Of a stretch of DNA of 64,000 nucleotides, positions 1 through 9,957 are shown in pieces. Origin of the DNA: Vreelandella lionensis (GTDB lineage: Bacteria; Pseudomonadota; Gammaproteobacteria; Pseudomonadales; Halomonadaceae); contig NZ_MWVI01000013.1 in assembly GCF_002087295.1 (NCBI RefSeq), forward strand, positions 1 to 64,000, written 5' to 3'. Numbering within the stretch: the stretch's first letter is position 1; each line of letters opens with the position of its first letter. Made by a program: the position numbers and the translations under genes. The notes beneath the pieces are model-generated. The model ran no database searches, was not told the DNA's origin, and saw nothing but the letters and a program-made list of their open reading frames with translations.

Positions 1-14
1 TTCAGACTGCTGAC
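1..14. repeat. IS terminal inverted repeat, left
   Basis: TTCAGACTGCTGAC is an exact reverse complement of 1583-1596. It defines the transposase-distal (3') end of the element. Confidence 0.85.
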
Positions 15-41
15 GAACCCACCTGTTTTGGTGGGTTCGTT
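13..41 (-). terminator. Hairpin at the 3' end of the IS
   Basis: An 11-bp perfect stem (13-23 with 30-40) and a 6-base loop lie just beyond the transposase stop and inside the left inverted repeat. It probably ends transposase transcription or blocks read-through across the element. Confidence 0.6.
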
Positions 42-45
42 GCGT

Positions 46-1551
46 TTAGAGCAGGCGTACACTCGCGGCCTGACTCACCACCCTCATCGCACGGCTTCTG
101 CCCATCGTCGGGTATAACCCCCTCTGAAGAGCCCTATCAGCTCTCAGATGACGTAAAAACGCGCCAAAAAGCCGGCGCCAACGCGCCTGCGCGATTTTCT
201 TGAGGTTCTGACAGGCCGCGGCCAGCAGACACTGCTCTTTGACGCGCGCTAGGCCTCGCATTCGCGCATAGCGGTGCCCGTGCAACTGCTTGGCGTCGGC
301 GAAGCTGCGCTCCACCGTCTCCTTGCGTCGTTGATAGAGCTTCTTGCCTGGTTCTGTCAGCCGTCGGGCATCCACCCGATCCTTGTCGTCCTGCCAGACG
401 TGCCGTGTGACCGTTTTTGTCTGCTTGGCGTTGCGGGTACAGGTCGCCAGCCGAGGACAGCCCCGGCAGATCTCAGGATCACTGCGATAGTGGCGGTAGC
501 CATGTCGGTCCGTGGTGGCGTAGATCAGCGACTGGGCCTCTGGGCACTGATAGGTGTTGGTTGCCGCGTCATCGTAAAGGCGCGCTTGGGAAGATACCCC
601 TTGAGTTTACTGGGGCGGCGGTAGCCAATGACACCATACAGACCGCGCTCTTCCAGCCCATGACAGATAGCCGCTGTAAAGTAACCCGCGTCGAGGCCGA
701 CACCGACGGGGTCCAGCCCGAAGCGCTGGCACTGATGATCCAGTCGCGGCAAGTAAGGCACGCTATCGTGCACACTGGCCGGGGTGACATGGGTATCGGT
801 AATAATGGCGTGCTTGCCGTCCACCGTGCGGTGATCCAGATAGAAGAAGCCGGTCGGTTTGCCATCGCGCACCATATAGCCGCTATCCGGGTCGGTAAGG
901 CTGATTTTCTTTTCGACAGTGGCCGGTGCCTTAGCACGCGGCGTCAGGGCTTTTTTCCGTGTTGAGCGCGGTCCTCCTCAAACCGCCACGTCCAGGGCGT
1001 CCAGATAGTCCCGTGCCGTCGTCTCGACCGCTTGGCGCTCAAAACGATGCTTGTTGGCATTGGCCTTGAGATGCGTGCTGTCGGTGTAGAGCACGTCGCC
1101 GCCCACCAAGCCTTGTGCGATGGCCTGCTCGACAATGGTATCGAAGATCTTTTGGTGGATCGTGCTGTCGGAGAAGCGGCGGCGCCGGTTCTGGCTGATC
1201 GTTGAGGCGTCGGGCACCTTGTCGGTCAAGCGCAAGCCGAGGAACCAGCCGGTAGGCGACGTTCACCTGGATCTCGCGCATCAACTGGCGCTCGCTACGA
1301 ATGCCAAACAGATAGCCGATCAACAAGGCCTTGAAGAGCAGCACGGGATCCAGCGCGGGCCGACCATTATCCGCACAGTAAAGATGACGGACGCGCTCGC
1401 GGATAAAGCTGAAGTCGAGGGCGGCCTCAATCTGACGCAACAAATGGTTGGAGGGTACGAGTTCTTCGAGCGTGACCATCTCCAGTTCGTGCTGTTGGGG
1501 GGAAGGGTCTTTGAGCATATCGGCCACCACTAAAAACGATACGCTTATCAA
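46..1551 (-). pseudogene. IS1182-family DDE transposase, frameshifted
   Basis: The N-terminal part (1551 to about 1240) has the DUF772-type domain, with the motif LFGIRSERQLMREIQVNVAYR-like region typical of IS1182/IS5-like transposases. The catalytic DDE core follows in other frames: the first Asp in YTDSTHLKANANKH (about 1080), the second in GLDAGYFTAAI (about 665), and the Glu in VERSFADAKQLHGHRYARMR (about 310). The reading frame breaks at about 1240, 975, 540 and 380, so no full-length protein is encoded as written. Given similar breaks in neighbouring essential genes, these may be sequencing indels rather than true decay. The product would cut and rejoin the element ends. Confidence 0.85.
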
Positions 1552-1582
1552 AGCAAAACCCTGGCCGAAGGGCCAGGGCTTT

Positions 1583-1596
1583 GTCAGCAGTCTGAA
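1583..1596. repeat. IS terminal inverted repeat, right
   Basis: GTCAGCAGTCTGAA is an exact reverse complement of 1-14. It lies 32 bases upstream of the transposase start codon at 1551. Confidence 0.85.
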
Positions 1597-1619
1597 ACCC
1601 CCGCAAGCGCGGGGGTTTT
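1595..1619 (-). terminator. Rho-independent terminator after the cold-shock gene
   Basis: The stem CCCCCGC/GCGGGGG (1598-1604 with 1609-1615) is flanked by AAA and TTTT runs. It lies 73 bases downstream of the cold-shock gene stop on the minus strand. The IS right end overlaps its outer bases by two, so the IS sits at the distal foot of the hairpin. Confidence 0.7.
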
Positions 1620-1691
1620 CTCTTTCAGCGCTAATTCAGCACTATTTTAGAACTAACTCAGCACTAATTTATCACTACAGCGCCTGGGCGC

Positions 1692-2224
1692 TTACTCGAT
1701 AATGCTGACGTCATCGGCCTGCAGGCCGCGATCATTTTTAATCACGTGATAGCGAACAATCTGGCCTTCGGCCAGCATACGCGGGCCACGACCACGAATG
1801 GCACGGAAGTGAACAAACACATCTTCTCCGTTATCGCGAGTAATAAAGCCGTAGCCTTTGTTGGTGTTAAACCACTTTACTTCACCCTCTTCACGGCCTC
1901 GTTGGGGTCGATGATATCTTCCTCTTCATCATCTTCCACCGTAGGAGCAGGTGCTTGGGGCTGGCGCGGCGCAGGCTTAACCCGAGCCACATCTGCCTTC
2001 ACAACCATTGGTGGCGCCAGGGCAGCCGCCGCTAACGTGCCGATAAACAACATAATAAAGCAGCCAAAGGCTACCGCTGCATATACGCTAAAAGCAGCTT
2101 CGGCTAACCACTGCTCAGCCAGAGGTGCATTGGTTAAATGAACAATCCCTGCCAGAAGAAGCGGCGTGGGGGCGGCGAGTAAGACACTGATAAAGAAACA
2201 GCGAAAAACAACTTTTGGGTTCAT
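1692..2224 (-). CDS. Membrane-anchored cold-shock-domain protein (frameshifted)
   Basis: The N-terminal about 60 residues hold two hydrophobic segments (roughly residues 8-28 and 43-68), followed by a Pro/Ala/acidic linker ending in [15 protein letters not shown] one-base shift near 1885 then opens a complete C-terminal cold-shock (CspA-like) domain, with [21 protein letters not shown] and a terminal DDVSIIE. These contain the RNP1 and RNP2 nucleic-acid-binding motifs. Restoring one base gives 177 residues. The domain should bind single-stranded RNA or DNA at the cytoplasmic face of the inner membrane. It could be two genes, but the anchor piece has no other end and the cold-shock domain has no start codon of its own. 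The fusion is inferred; the domain is clear. Confidence 0.8.
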
Positions 2225-2334
2225 AGATGATAAAAGCTCTCTTGTTGTATGGGTAACAGACGAAGGACAATACTCGAACTACCAGGCCCATTCCTAACAG
2301 TACCGAGCATACTACACAAGGTGACGATGTTATC

Positions 2335-2583
2335 ATGACAAACGAATTATCGCCTGCTGAGCTCGCTCAACGTCTTGAATCGTTGGAGAGTCGGCTGGCC
2401 TATCAGGAGCACTGGCTGGACACTCTGGATCAAGCGGTCGCCCAGCAGGAGCGCCGCTTGGAAAAACTGGAGCAGCTAAGCGCCTTGATGCGCGAACGGC
2501 TACGCGAGCAGCATCAGGCGCTCCAGGCGGGCGACTCCCAAGGCCGTTTTCGTCCAGAAGACGATATCCCACCCCACTATTAA
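2335..2583 (+). CDS. slyX: SlyX family protein
   Basis: A protein of 82 residues that is almost wholly a heptad-repeat coiled coil (residues 6-62), with an Arg/Asp-rich tail ending in DDIPPHY, as is usual for SlyX. Its molecular role is not established. It is transcribed alone, divergent from the cold-shock gene, and faces the 3' end of ald. The frame is intact. Confidence 0.9.
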   Translation: MTNELSPAELAQRLESLESRLAYQEHWLDTLDQAVAQQERRLEKLEQLSALMRERLREQHQALQAGDSQGRFRPEDDIPPHY

Positions 2584-2624
2584 GCCACGGCTCGCGGCTT
2601 CTTGCCCGCCCAAAAGCGGTGGGA

Positions 2625-3737
2625 TTACTTCACCATGCTGGCCGGGTCAACGCTTTCCAGCCCAAATGCATCGGCAACGGCACGATAGGTCACCTTGCCG
2701 TTGTGAACGTTAAGGCCGGGCAGGAAGTGCGCATCATCGGCTAATGCTTTCTGCCAGCCTTTATCCGCCAGCGCCAGCACGAAGGGCAGCGTGGCGTTGG
2801 TCAGTCCTAAGGTAGAGGTACGCGCCACAGCACCGGGCATATTCCACGCAGTAGTGCACAATACCATCCACGATATAGGTAGGCCCAGCGTGGGTGGTGG
2901 GCTTGCTGGTTTCAAAGCAGCCGCCTTGGTCAATCGCCACATCCACCAGCACGCTGCCCGGCTTCATATCTGCCAGCATGGCGCGAGTAATCAGCTTCGG
3001 CGCAGCGGCGCCTGGAATCAGCACGGCACCGACAATCATATCCGCCGTTCTTACCGCGTGATCCAGCGCATCCGCCGTGGAGTAGACGGTTTTGATGCGC
3101 CCCTGGTAGCGGTCATCCAGCACTTCCAGGCGGGCGATCGATTTATCTAAAATCGTGACATCCGCCCCTAAGCCCAGCGCCATGCGTGCCGCGTTCTCAC
3201 CTACCACGCCGCCGCCAATCACGGTCACACTCCCTGGCGCCACCCCCGGCACGCCCGGCAACACACGCCAGAGCCGCCCTGCGCCTTTTCCAGGCTATGC
3301 GCCCCTGCCTGCACCGCCATGCGGCCCGCCACGGTGCTCATGGGGGCTAACAGCGGCAGGGCGCCTTTAGCATCGGTGATGGTTTCGTAGGCAATACAGG
3401 TAGCACCGCTCTTCATTAGCCCTTGGGTGAGAGACTTTTCAGCGGCTAAGTGCAGGCAGGTAAACAGCGTATGCGCAGGGGTGAGACGCGCGACTTCCTC
3501 TGGCTGCGGCTCTTTGACTTTCAAGATCAGCTCGGCGTTTTGCCACAGCGCATCAACATTTGGCTCGATAGTAGCGCCAGCCTGCTGGTAATCGCCATCT
3601 TGAAAGCCAGCGCCTTCACCCGCGCCAGCCTGCACGCTCACTGTATGGCCCCGCCCAGTTAGCTCGCGCGCGCCGGTGGGCGTCAGTGCGACGCGGTATT
3701 CATGGTTTTTGATCTCTTTTGGGACGGCAATTTTCAT
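2625..3737 (-). CDS. ald: Alanine dehydrogenase (frameshifted)
   Basis: This enzyme interconverts L-alanine and pyruvate plus ammonia with NAD in the cytoplasm. The start [20 protein letters not shown] is the family N-terminus and is preceded by a GGAGAG ribosome site. A Rossmann motif [20 protein letters not shown] and the C-terminal catalytic segments follow. The frame breaks near 3265 (one base missing before [11 protein letters not shown]) and near 2846 (two bases missing before [11 protein letters not shown]). With three bases restored the length is 371 residues, the usual Ald length, which argues for sequencing loss rather than decay. It is separated from the upstream thioesterase by a terminator. 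Confidence 0.92.
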
Positions 3738-3830
3738 GGTTGGCTCTCCTGATTCAGGCACATGTCGTACGTTGCTAAGTGCATTACAGCACAGCAAACA
3801 AGAACCACCACCCCTGGACAGAAAAACAAA

Positions 3831-3855
3831 AAAAACGCCGGTTAAGGCGTTTTTT
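3831..3855 (-). terminator. Rho-independent terminator after the thioesterase gene
   Basis: A stem AAAAACGCC/GGCGTTTTT with a 6-base loop, A- and T-flanked on both sides, lies 60 bases downstream of the thioesterase stop and upstream of ald on the minus strand. Confidence 0.85.
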
Positions 3856-3914
3856 AGCAGAAGAATCTAGCGGTTAAGGGCGCTAGGCGAAAAAATCAAC
3901 GCCCCTATTAAACG

Positions 3915-4352
3915 TCACTCTTCGTTCACCACCGCACCACCATAAATACGCTGGTACTCTTCAGGCAGGCGTTTCGGGCGGCCGCTTGAGAGCGCGACAC
4001 AGGCAAACCGAGTACGGGCGTTCAGCAGCGTTTTGCCATCCACAACGCGCTTGAGCTGAAAGCGGCGCGTTAGGCTAAAGCGGCCGTCGCACGCCACGAT
4101 CCACGTCGCCAGCTGCAGCGCGTCACCCGCAAAGGCGGGCGCGAGATAGTCCAGCTCATGGCGGTGCACCACCATTGCCCTATCCAGAGCTTGATAGCGC
4201 TCAAGGGATAGCCCCAACGCTTCGGAGTGCGCCCAGCTAATTTGCTCAACCCAGCGCAAGTACTCGCTGTTATTAACGTGCTGGTAGGCGTCAATCGCCT
4301 CTGGCAGCACGTTTAAGTCAATGACAAACGGATCTGGCAGTGCCCACTCCAT
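3915..4352 (-). CDS. Acyl-CoA thioesterase, hotdog fold (YbgC/FadM-like)
   Basis: A 145-residue single-domain 4HBT protein. The motif DAYQHVNNSEYLRWVEQ (residues 21-37) carries the conserved catalytic Asp of the YbgC/FadM group. It should hydrolyse acyl-CoA thioesters; the chain-length preference cannot be read from sequence. A GGAGAT ribosome site precedes the start. It lies downstream of rlmI, read in the same direction with a 54-base gap, and ends in the terminator at 3831-3855. The frame is intact. Confidence 0.85.
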   Translation of the reverse strand: MEWALPDPFVIDLNVLPEAIDAYQHVNNSEYLRWVEQISWAHSEALGLSLERYQALDRAMVVHRHELDYLAPAFAGDALQLATWIVACDGRFSLTRRFQLKRVVDGKTLLNARTRFACVALSSGRPKRLPEEYQRIYGGAVVNEE

Positions 4353-4406
4353 GTGGCTATCTCCTCTCTTTGAAGACCTCTATCAGTTCACCACTAATGA
4401 CCGTGC

Positions 4407-5596
4407 TTAGTCGCGGAACACGCGCACGCCTAGCGCCTTCAAGTACGACGTCTCCGGTATGGCCGGGTGTACCGGGTGATCCGGCCCTTGGTGGCCCTGG
4501 AAGATCACCTGACCTTGGCGGTCCTGGTGGCGCACTGCACCGCGCACCACATCGACCAAACGATCAGGGGCAAGGTGCATGGAGCAGGATGCCGACAGCA
4601 GCAGGCCATCGCGGCCCAGCAAACGCATCGCCTCACGGTTCAGGCGCGAGTAGGCGCGCTCGCCGTTGGGGATATCCTTACGCTTTTTGATAAACGCAGG
4701 CGGATCGAGAATCACCACAGCGAACTGCTCGCCATCTGCCTTTAGCGCCGCCAGGGCTTCAAAAGCATCGCCTGCGCCGATCGCCACTTGCTCTTGAACG
4801 CCGTTCAGCTCGGCGTTGCGCGCCACTTGCTCCAGCGCCGCGCCGGATGCATCCACGCAGAGCACTTCTGATGCACCGCGGGCCGCCGCCTGAACGCCCC
4901 AACCACCCACGAGCTGAATACGTCCAGCACGCGCTTACCGGCCACTTGGCTGTTGAGCCAAGCACGGTTCACACGATGATCGTAGAACCAGCCGGTTTTC
5001 TGGCCGTTTAGCACCGGCACGGCAAAGGTGACGCCATTTTCGACCATCAGCACTTCATCGGGCAGCGTACCTTTGACGACTTCTACGTGGGCTTCCAGGC
5101 CCTCCTGGCGGCGGCCACCGGTATCGTTACGGAAGACGATAGCACTCGGCTTAACCACTTTCTCCAGGGCGTCACCGATATCTTCCGCCAGTGCCTGCAT
5201 ACCGGCAGTGTTGAGCTGCACCACCAGCACATCGCCAAAGCGGTCAATCACCAGCCCAGGCAGCAGGTCACCCTCGCCATGAATCAGGCGGTAAAACGGC
5301 TGATCAAACATACGCTGACGCAGCGCCAGCGCCTGATTAAAACGGTGAACAAACAGCGAGCGATCCAGACGCATCTCCGGGTCGCGAGACATGATGCGGC
5401 CGCAAATCAGCGAATGAGGATTAACATAAGCAACGCCTAACGTTTTACCGTTGGACGCCTCTACCAGCACAGGTTCACCCGCTGCGAAATTTTTCAGGGG
5501 CGTTTCTTTGATGTCCACTTCGTTGGAGTAGATCCACAGATGGCCAGCTTTCAAGCGGCGATCAGCGTTTTTATTCATGCGCAGGCGTTGGGTCAC
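4407..5596 (-). CDS. rlmI: 23S rRNA m5C1962 methyltransferase RlmI (frameshifted)
   Basis: An SAM-dependent methyltransferase with an N-terminal PUA domain (AGHLWIYSNEV, residues about 13-23), an EEHD-like middle (RLIHGEGDLLPGLVIDRFGD) and a Rossmann catalytic domain with VLDVFS, the motif ILDPPAFIKK and the cysteine motif SASCSMH. The frame breaks near 4905 inside the SAM-binding loop (FSxxGGWGVQAA). One restored base gives 396 residues, the family length. I chose the GTG at 5596 as start because GGAG lies six bases upstream and it places the PUA domain as in homologues; the ATG at 5578 is the alternative. Confidence 0.88.
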
Positions 5597-5677
5597 AACA
5601 ATCTCCAAAAGAGCCGATTTACCAAGCACATAGGCCCAGTAAGGGTAAGCAAAACAATTCACCGCCTAAGGCGGTCA

Positions 5678-6504
5678 TTAACGCTGGCAGCTAGGGCAAA
5701 ACACGCTCGCTCGCTGGCCAAGCGTTATGCGTCGCAGCTCGCTGCCACAGCGTAAGCAGGGCTGGCCGTGGCGGCCATACACATTGGGCTGCTGGGCAAA
5801 GTAGCCCGGCTCGCCCTGCCCGCTGACAAAATCACGCAGCGTGGTGCCACTTGGGGTAATGGCCGCCGCCAACACCTCTTTCACCGCCGCCGCTAGCGCG
5901 TCGTAGCACGCTTGGGAAATTCGCCCCGCCGCACGGCGCGGGTCGATGCTTGCCATAAACAGCGCTTCGGCGGCATAAATATTGCCCGCACCCACACCAC
6001 ACGGTTGTCCATCAAAAAGGGCTTTACTGCCACCCGCTTGTCACGGGACAGGCGGTAGAGCCACTGGCCGTTGAAGGCATCGCTAAGCGGTTCAGGGCCA
6101 AGGTGGGCAAGGCGGGTATCGCGGCTGCCGGCCCCCTGCTGCCAGTCGACAAACCCAAACCGACGCGGGTCATGGTAGCGCAGCACGTAGCCGCTGGCGG
6201 TCACCACATCCACATGGTCGTGCTTTTTCGGCAAATCCCCCAGGCGGGCAATACGCAGGCTTCCCGACATGCCTAAGTGCCACAGCAGCGTGGCACTGCC
6301 ATCAGCGGTGGCTAGCGGAATCTGCAGGTATTTAGCTCGTCGGGCCAACTCGCCCACTCGCGCGCCGATTAAGCGTTCGGCCAGGTCGTCCGGCACTGGT
6401 ACCCGCAGGCGCGGCTGGCGCACCCGCACTTCGGTAATTTCTTGCCCCTCTATATAGGGGGCGATGCCACGTCGCGTGGTTTCAACTTCAGGCAGTTCGG
6501 GCAT
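5678..6504 (-). CDS. mutM: Formamidopyrimidine-DNA glycosylase (frameshifted)
   Basis: Removes oxidised purines such as 8-oxoguanine and nicks the abasic site. The N-terminus [13 protein letters not shown] supplies the catalytic Pro2 and Glu3. The helix-two-turn-helix region follows, and the C-terminal zinc finger has CLRCG and FCPSC. A single base is missing near 6000, just after MDNRVV, where [12 protein letters not shown] should follow. Corrected length is 275 residues, normal for MutM. It is transcribed toward rlmI with an 81-base gap. Confidence 0.93.
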
Positions 6505-6570
6505 GATGAAAGCCTATGATGACAGCACAGTGACAGCGATTAACGGCCAAGGCGCTAACGACAGACATGC

Positions 6571-6597
6571 AAAAACCCGGCTTTAGGCCGGGTTTTT
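6571..6597 (-). terminator. Rho-independent terminator after rpmB-rpmG
   Basis: An 11-bp perfect stem (AAAAACCCGGC with GCCGGGTTTTT) and a 5-base loop lie 46 bases past the rpmG stop and before mutM. Confidence 0.9.
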
Positions 6598-6642
6598 CAA
6601 CAGGCGCTCGCCTGCGGTGAAAGCCGATCATCGTAATCGCGA

Positions 6643-6798
6643 TTACTTGATCTTGGCTTCCTTGTAGATAACGTGCTTACGGACCACCGGGTCGTATTTC
6701 TTGAATTCGAACTTATCCGGGGTGTTCCGCTTGTTCTTATCAGTGGTGTAGAAGTGGCCTGTACCGGCACTAGACACCAGATTGATCTTATCGCGCAT
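6643..6798 (-). CDS. rpmG: 50S ribosomal protein L33
   Basis: A 51-residue protein beginning [20 protein letters not shown] and ending [10 protein letters not shown], the typical L33 sequence of the cysteine-free (zinc-independent) type. It is the second gene of the rpmB-rpmG pair, 38 bases after rpmB. A strong terminator follows. It is a component of the large ribosomal subunit near the E site. The frame is intact. Confidence 0.96.
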   Translation of the reverse strand: MRDKINLVSSAGTGHFYTTDKNKRNTPDKFEFKKYDPVVRKHVIYKEAKIK

Positions 6799-6836
6799 GG
6801 TTTAACTCTCCCAAAAGTGCTTAGCAAAAAGCTGGC

Positions 6837-7073
6837 TTAGATAGCGTCGCCGCGTTTGCGGATATCGGCCAGAACCGTCTCGATACCTTTCTTGTCGATG
6901 ATACGCATACCTTTAGAGGAAACGCGCAGCTTGACGAAGCGGTTTTCAGACTCAACCCAAAAACGATGGGTGTGCAGGTTCGGCAAGAAACGACGACGTG
7001 TCTTACGCTGGGAGTGAGAAACGTTATTACCAGTTACCGGACGCTTGCCGGTAACCTGACATACTTTGGAGAT
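6837..7073 (-). CDS. rpmB: 50S ribosomal protein L28, apparent ATC start
   Basis: A protein of 78 residues matching L28 throughout: [16 protein letters not shown] at the N-terminus and [14 protein letters not shown] in the middle. The codon where every L28 has its initiator Met is ATC at 7073-7071, placed five bases after a good GGAGG site. The nearest in-frame ATG (7118) would add 15 residues foreign to the family and lies upstream of that ribosome site. Either ATC is used as a rare initiator, as AUU is in infC, or the base is a sequencing error for ATG. The latter is more likely given the state of the window. Confidence 0.93.
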   Translation of the reverse strand: MSKVCQVTGKRPVTGNNVSHSQRKTRRRFLPNLHTHRFWVESENRFVKLRVSSKGMRIIDKKGIETVLADIRKRGDAI

Positions 7074-7337
7074 GAGAGCCTCCAACCGCTTGGCGAGTTG
7101 GTCAAAACTGTCGGGCAAACCGGAGCAGGGAGGGAGTCGACGCAGTTAACCGCCTAGCTGTACCCAAATCCGTTATTCAACCCAAGTTCAAAGGTTGCAC
7201 TTTATACCAGAGCACCTAGCTACCAGCAAGCGAAACCGCCAAAAAAGGCCAAAAAAGCGCATTTTTGGACAATTTACTTAGAAAAGGGGCAGCGGCCTGA
7301 CGACCAGCCACGCGTCTTTTATTGCTAAGATTATTGC

Positions 7338-8014
7338 TTATAGCCAGCCACGCTCGGCAAATGACACCACTTCTCCGTCCCCCACCACAAAATGATCGAG
7401 TACCCGCACGTCAAAGAGTGCAAGGGCATCTTTTAAGCGTTCAGTGATACGTCGATCAGCATCGCTGGGCTCAGCCACACCCGATGGGTGATTGTGGGCC
7501 AGGATGACAGCACCAGCGTGTAATTCCAGCGCACGCTTGGCAACTTCGCGGGGATAAACGGATGCGCTGTCTAGGGTACCGCGAAATAGGGATTCATAGC
7601 GAATAATTCGATGCTGTGTATCCAAAAAAAGTCCGGCGAACTCTTCATGCCCCAAGTGACGCAGCTGTGAGCTTAAATAGTGGCGAACCAACGCAGGCGA
7701 CGTTAGGGCATTGCCACGAGCCAGTTGGCTGGCCAAATGCCGTCGAGAGAGCTCTAGGGTGGCCTGCAACTGGGCAAATTTAGCACTTCCCAGACCACGG
7801 GCGGAGCAGAACTGGGTTTGGTCCGCCTCAAGCAACTGCCTTAAACCCCCCAAAATTCGCCAGCAAGTCCCGCGACCAAGTCTGCCGCCGAGCGCCCCTG
7901 CACGCCTACTCGCAGAAAAATCGCTAACAGCTCGGCATCCGAAAGTGCCTGCGCGCCCATATTCAACAGCTTTCCCCGTGGCCGCTCACCTTCGGGCCAA
8001 TGATTAATCCCCAT
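7338..8014 (-). CDS. radC: RadC family JAB/MPN-domain protein (frameshifted)
   Basis: The N-terminal helix-hairpin-helix region begins at [17 protein letters not shown] (8014) and contains [15 protein letters not shown]. The C-terminal MPN domain has the metal-binding motif [16 protein letters not shown]. The frame breaks near 7855 in a T4G6 run; one restored base gives 225 residues, normal for RadC. A GGAGG site precedes the start. Despite its name the family has no proven DNA-repair role; a metalloprotease-like fold is seen. It is divergent from coaBC, the usual arrangement in gammaproteobacteria. Confidence 0.92.
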
Positions 8015-8163
8015 CCACGCCTCCCTAATGGTTCTTTTAACGCACTGCCATGACCGCCAGCCTCACTATACCTAGCATTATGGCGAATCTGCCGAGCATG
8101 CCAAAATAATCAGCCAAATGGTATGGTAAGCCCCTTGTTGATCGTCACACTGGACTGCCCACC

Positions 8164-9446
8164 ATGGCCCCACTTTCGCACTCTCCCTTATCGTCGCTAG
8201 CGGGTAAGCGCCTACTGCTGGGCGTTAGCGCCGGCATCGCAGCCTACAAAAGCGCCCTTATCGTGCGGCTGCTAAAACAGGCTGGCTGCGAGGTTCGTGT
8301 AGTGATGACCGAGGGAGCCCAAGCGTTTATTACCCCTCTTACCCTGCAGGCTCTTTCCGGCGAACCGGTGCGTACCTCGCTACTCGACCCTGAAGCGGAA
8401 GCTGGCATGGGGCATATCGAGCTGGCCCGCTGGGCGGATGCCATCGTCATCGCCCCGGCCACCGCCGACTTGATCGCGCGGCTGGTCCATGGCATGGCGG
8501 ATGACTTACTGACCACTCTATGCCTTGCTTCTGAAGCACCGCGCCTCATCGCCCCAGCGATGAATCAGGCCATGTGGCGCCACCCAGCCACTCAGCGCAA
8601 TGTGAAACAGCTGGCCACCGATGGCTGGCAGCTGATTGGCCCGGCGGCGGGCGATCAGGCCTGCGGCGACGTCGGCCCAGGGCGCATGAGCGAGCCTGCA
8701 GAGATCCTGGAAGCAGTGACCCAGAGCTTTGTGACAAAGAACTTTGCGTCGCCCGGCTCCGCTTCCGCCAGCGCTCCCCACGTGGTGGTCACCGCTGGCC
8801 CCACCCGCGAGGCGCTGGACCCGGTGCGCTACCTGTCAAATCACAGCTCGGGGAAAATGGGCTACGCCCTGGCCGCGGAAGCGGCCGCCCAAGGGGCGCG
8901 GGTAACGCTGATCAGCGGCCCGGTGAACCTGCCTACTCCCCAAGGAGTCGAGCGGCTCAACGTAAAACCGCCGTACAGATGCACGAAGCATCGCTTAAGC
9001 AGGCCCCCCAAGCGGCGCTGTTTATCGGCTGCGCGGCGGTAGCCGACTACCGCGCGGAAAGCGCTGCCGAGCACAAGCTTAAAAAAAGCGATGACCGGGA
9101 TACGCTGACGCTCACGCTGGTGAAAAATCCAGACATCATTGCCGACGTAGCGGCGCTGCCTAAAGGTCAGCGCCCCTTTGTGGTGGGCTTTGCCGCCGAG
9201 ACCCAGGACATCGAGCGCTACGCCCAGGACAAACTGGCCCGAAAAGGGCTGGATATGATCGTCGCCAACGATTTTTCCCAGCAGGGCCTAGGCTTTGGCA
9301 GCGACGACAACGCGGCGCTGCTGCTATGGCGAACGCCTACCCATACCGAGCAGCTTGTTGCCCCGCCGCAACCCAAAACTCAACTGGCAGCGCTGATTAT
9401 TCAGCATGCACTCAAGCAACTCTCTTTGATCTCTTCTGGAGCCTGA
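8164..9446 (+). CDS. coaBC: Bifunctional phosphopantothenoylcysteine decarboxylase/synthase (frameshifted)
   Basis: Catalyses two steps of coenzyme A synthesis. The N-terminal CoaC flavoprotein half has [10 protein letters not shown], the active-site region with His in the HIELARWAD segment, and the PAMNQAMW motif. The CoaB half has [21 protein letters not shown] and, after a frame break near 8965, [16 protein letters not shown] and VGFAAET. One restored base gives 427 residues. It is divergent from radC and followed after two bases by dut, so the pair is co-transcribed. An essential gene, so the frame break is surely an artefact. Confidence 0.94.
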
Positions 9447-9448
9447 CC

Positions 9449-9910
9449 ATGAGCAGCCCCCGCCCTCGCCTGCAGTGCAATGTGTTGGATGAGCGCCTGC
9501 ACGATTACCTCCCCTCCTACGCCACGGCAGGCTCTGCGGGCATGGATTTACGGGCCCTGCTGGATGCCCCCCTCACCCTTGCCCCCGGCGAATGCCAACT
9601 CGTACGCACCGGCCTTGCCATCTATATTGAAGATCCAGGCTTGGCGGGCATGATTCTGCCGCGCTCTGGCCTCGGCCATAAACACGGCATCGTGCTGGGT
9701 AACCTGGTTGGGCTCATCGACTCCGACTACCAGGGCGAGCTAATGATCTCGGTATGGAATCGCGGCCAGGACAGCTTCACGATTGCGCCCTTCGAGCGGC
9801 TCGCCCAGTACGTTCTGGTCCCCGTGGTGCAAGCTGAACTCGATATCGTCGATAGCTTTACCGACTCTACTCGCGGCAGCGGCGGGTTCGGCAGCACCGG
9901 CCGTCAGTAA
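9449..9910 (+). CDS. dut: dUTP diphosphatase
   Basis: Hydrolyses dUTP to dUMP and pyrophosphate, keeping uracil out of DNA and supplying dTMP synthesis. The five trimeric dUTPase motifs are visible in 153 residues: [42 protein letters not shown] and the C-terminal [12 protein letters not shown]. The start lies two bases after the coaBC stop, implying coupled translation. The frame is intact. Confidence 0.96.
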   Translation: MSSPRPRLQCNVLDERLHDYLPSYATAGSAGMDLRALLDAPLTLAPGECQLVRTGLAIYIEDPGLAGMILPRSGLGHKHGIVLGNLVGLIDSDYQGELMISVWNRGQDSFTIAPFERLAQYVLVPVVQAELDIVDSFTDSTRGSGGFGSTGRQ

Positions 9911-9957
9911 CCCCGTTCGCCAGCCCACTCCCTTTCAGCGTTTTTCAAGGATCGATG

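Larger units (their letters stand above)
1..1596 (-). mobile_element. IS1182-family insertion sequence, complete by its ends
   Basis: The element is bounded by perfect 14-bp inverted repeats at 1-14 (TTCAGACTGCTGAC) and 1583-1596. It carries one transposase gene read right to left. A length near 1.6 kb and the transposase type fit the IS1182 family. The left end coincides with base 1 of the window, so the left flank and any target duplication cannot be seen. The right end abuts a terminator-like hairpin that follows the cold-shock gene. This may be a contig edge, since repeated IS copies commonly break assemblies. Confidence 0.85.
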
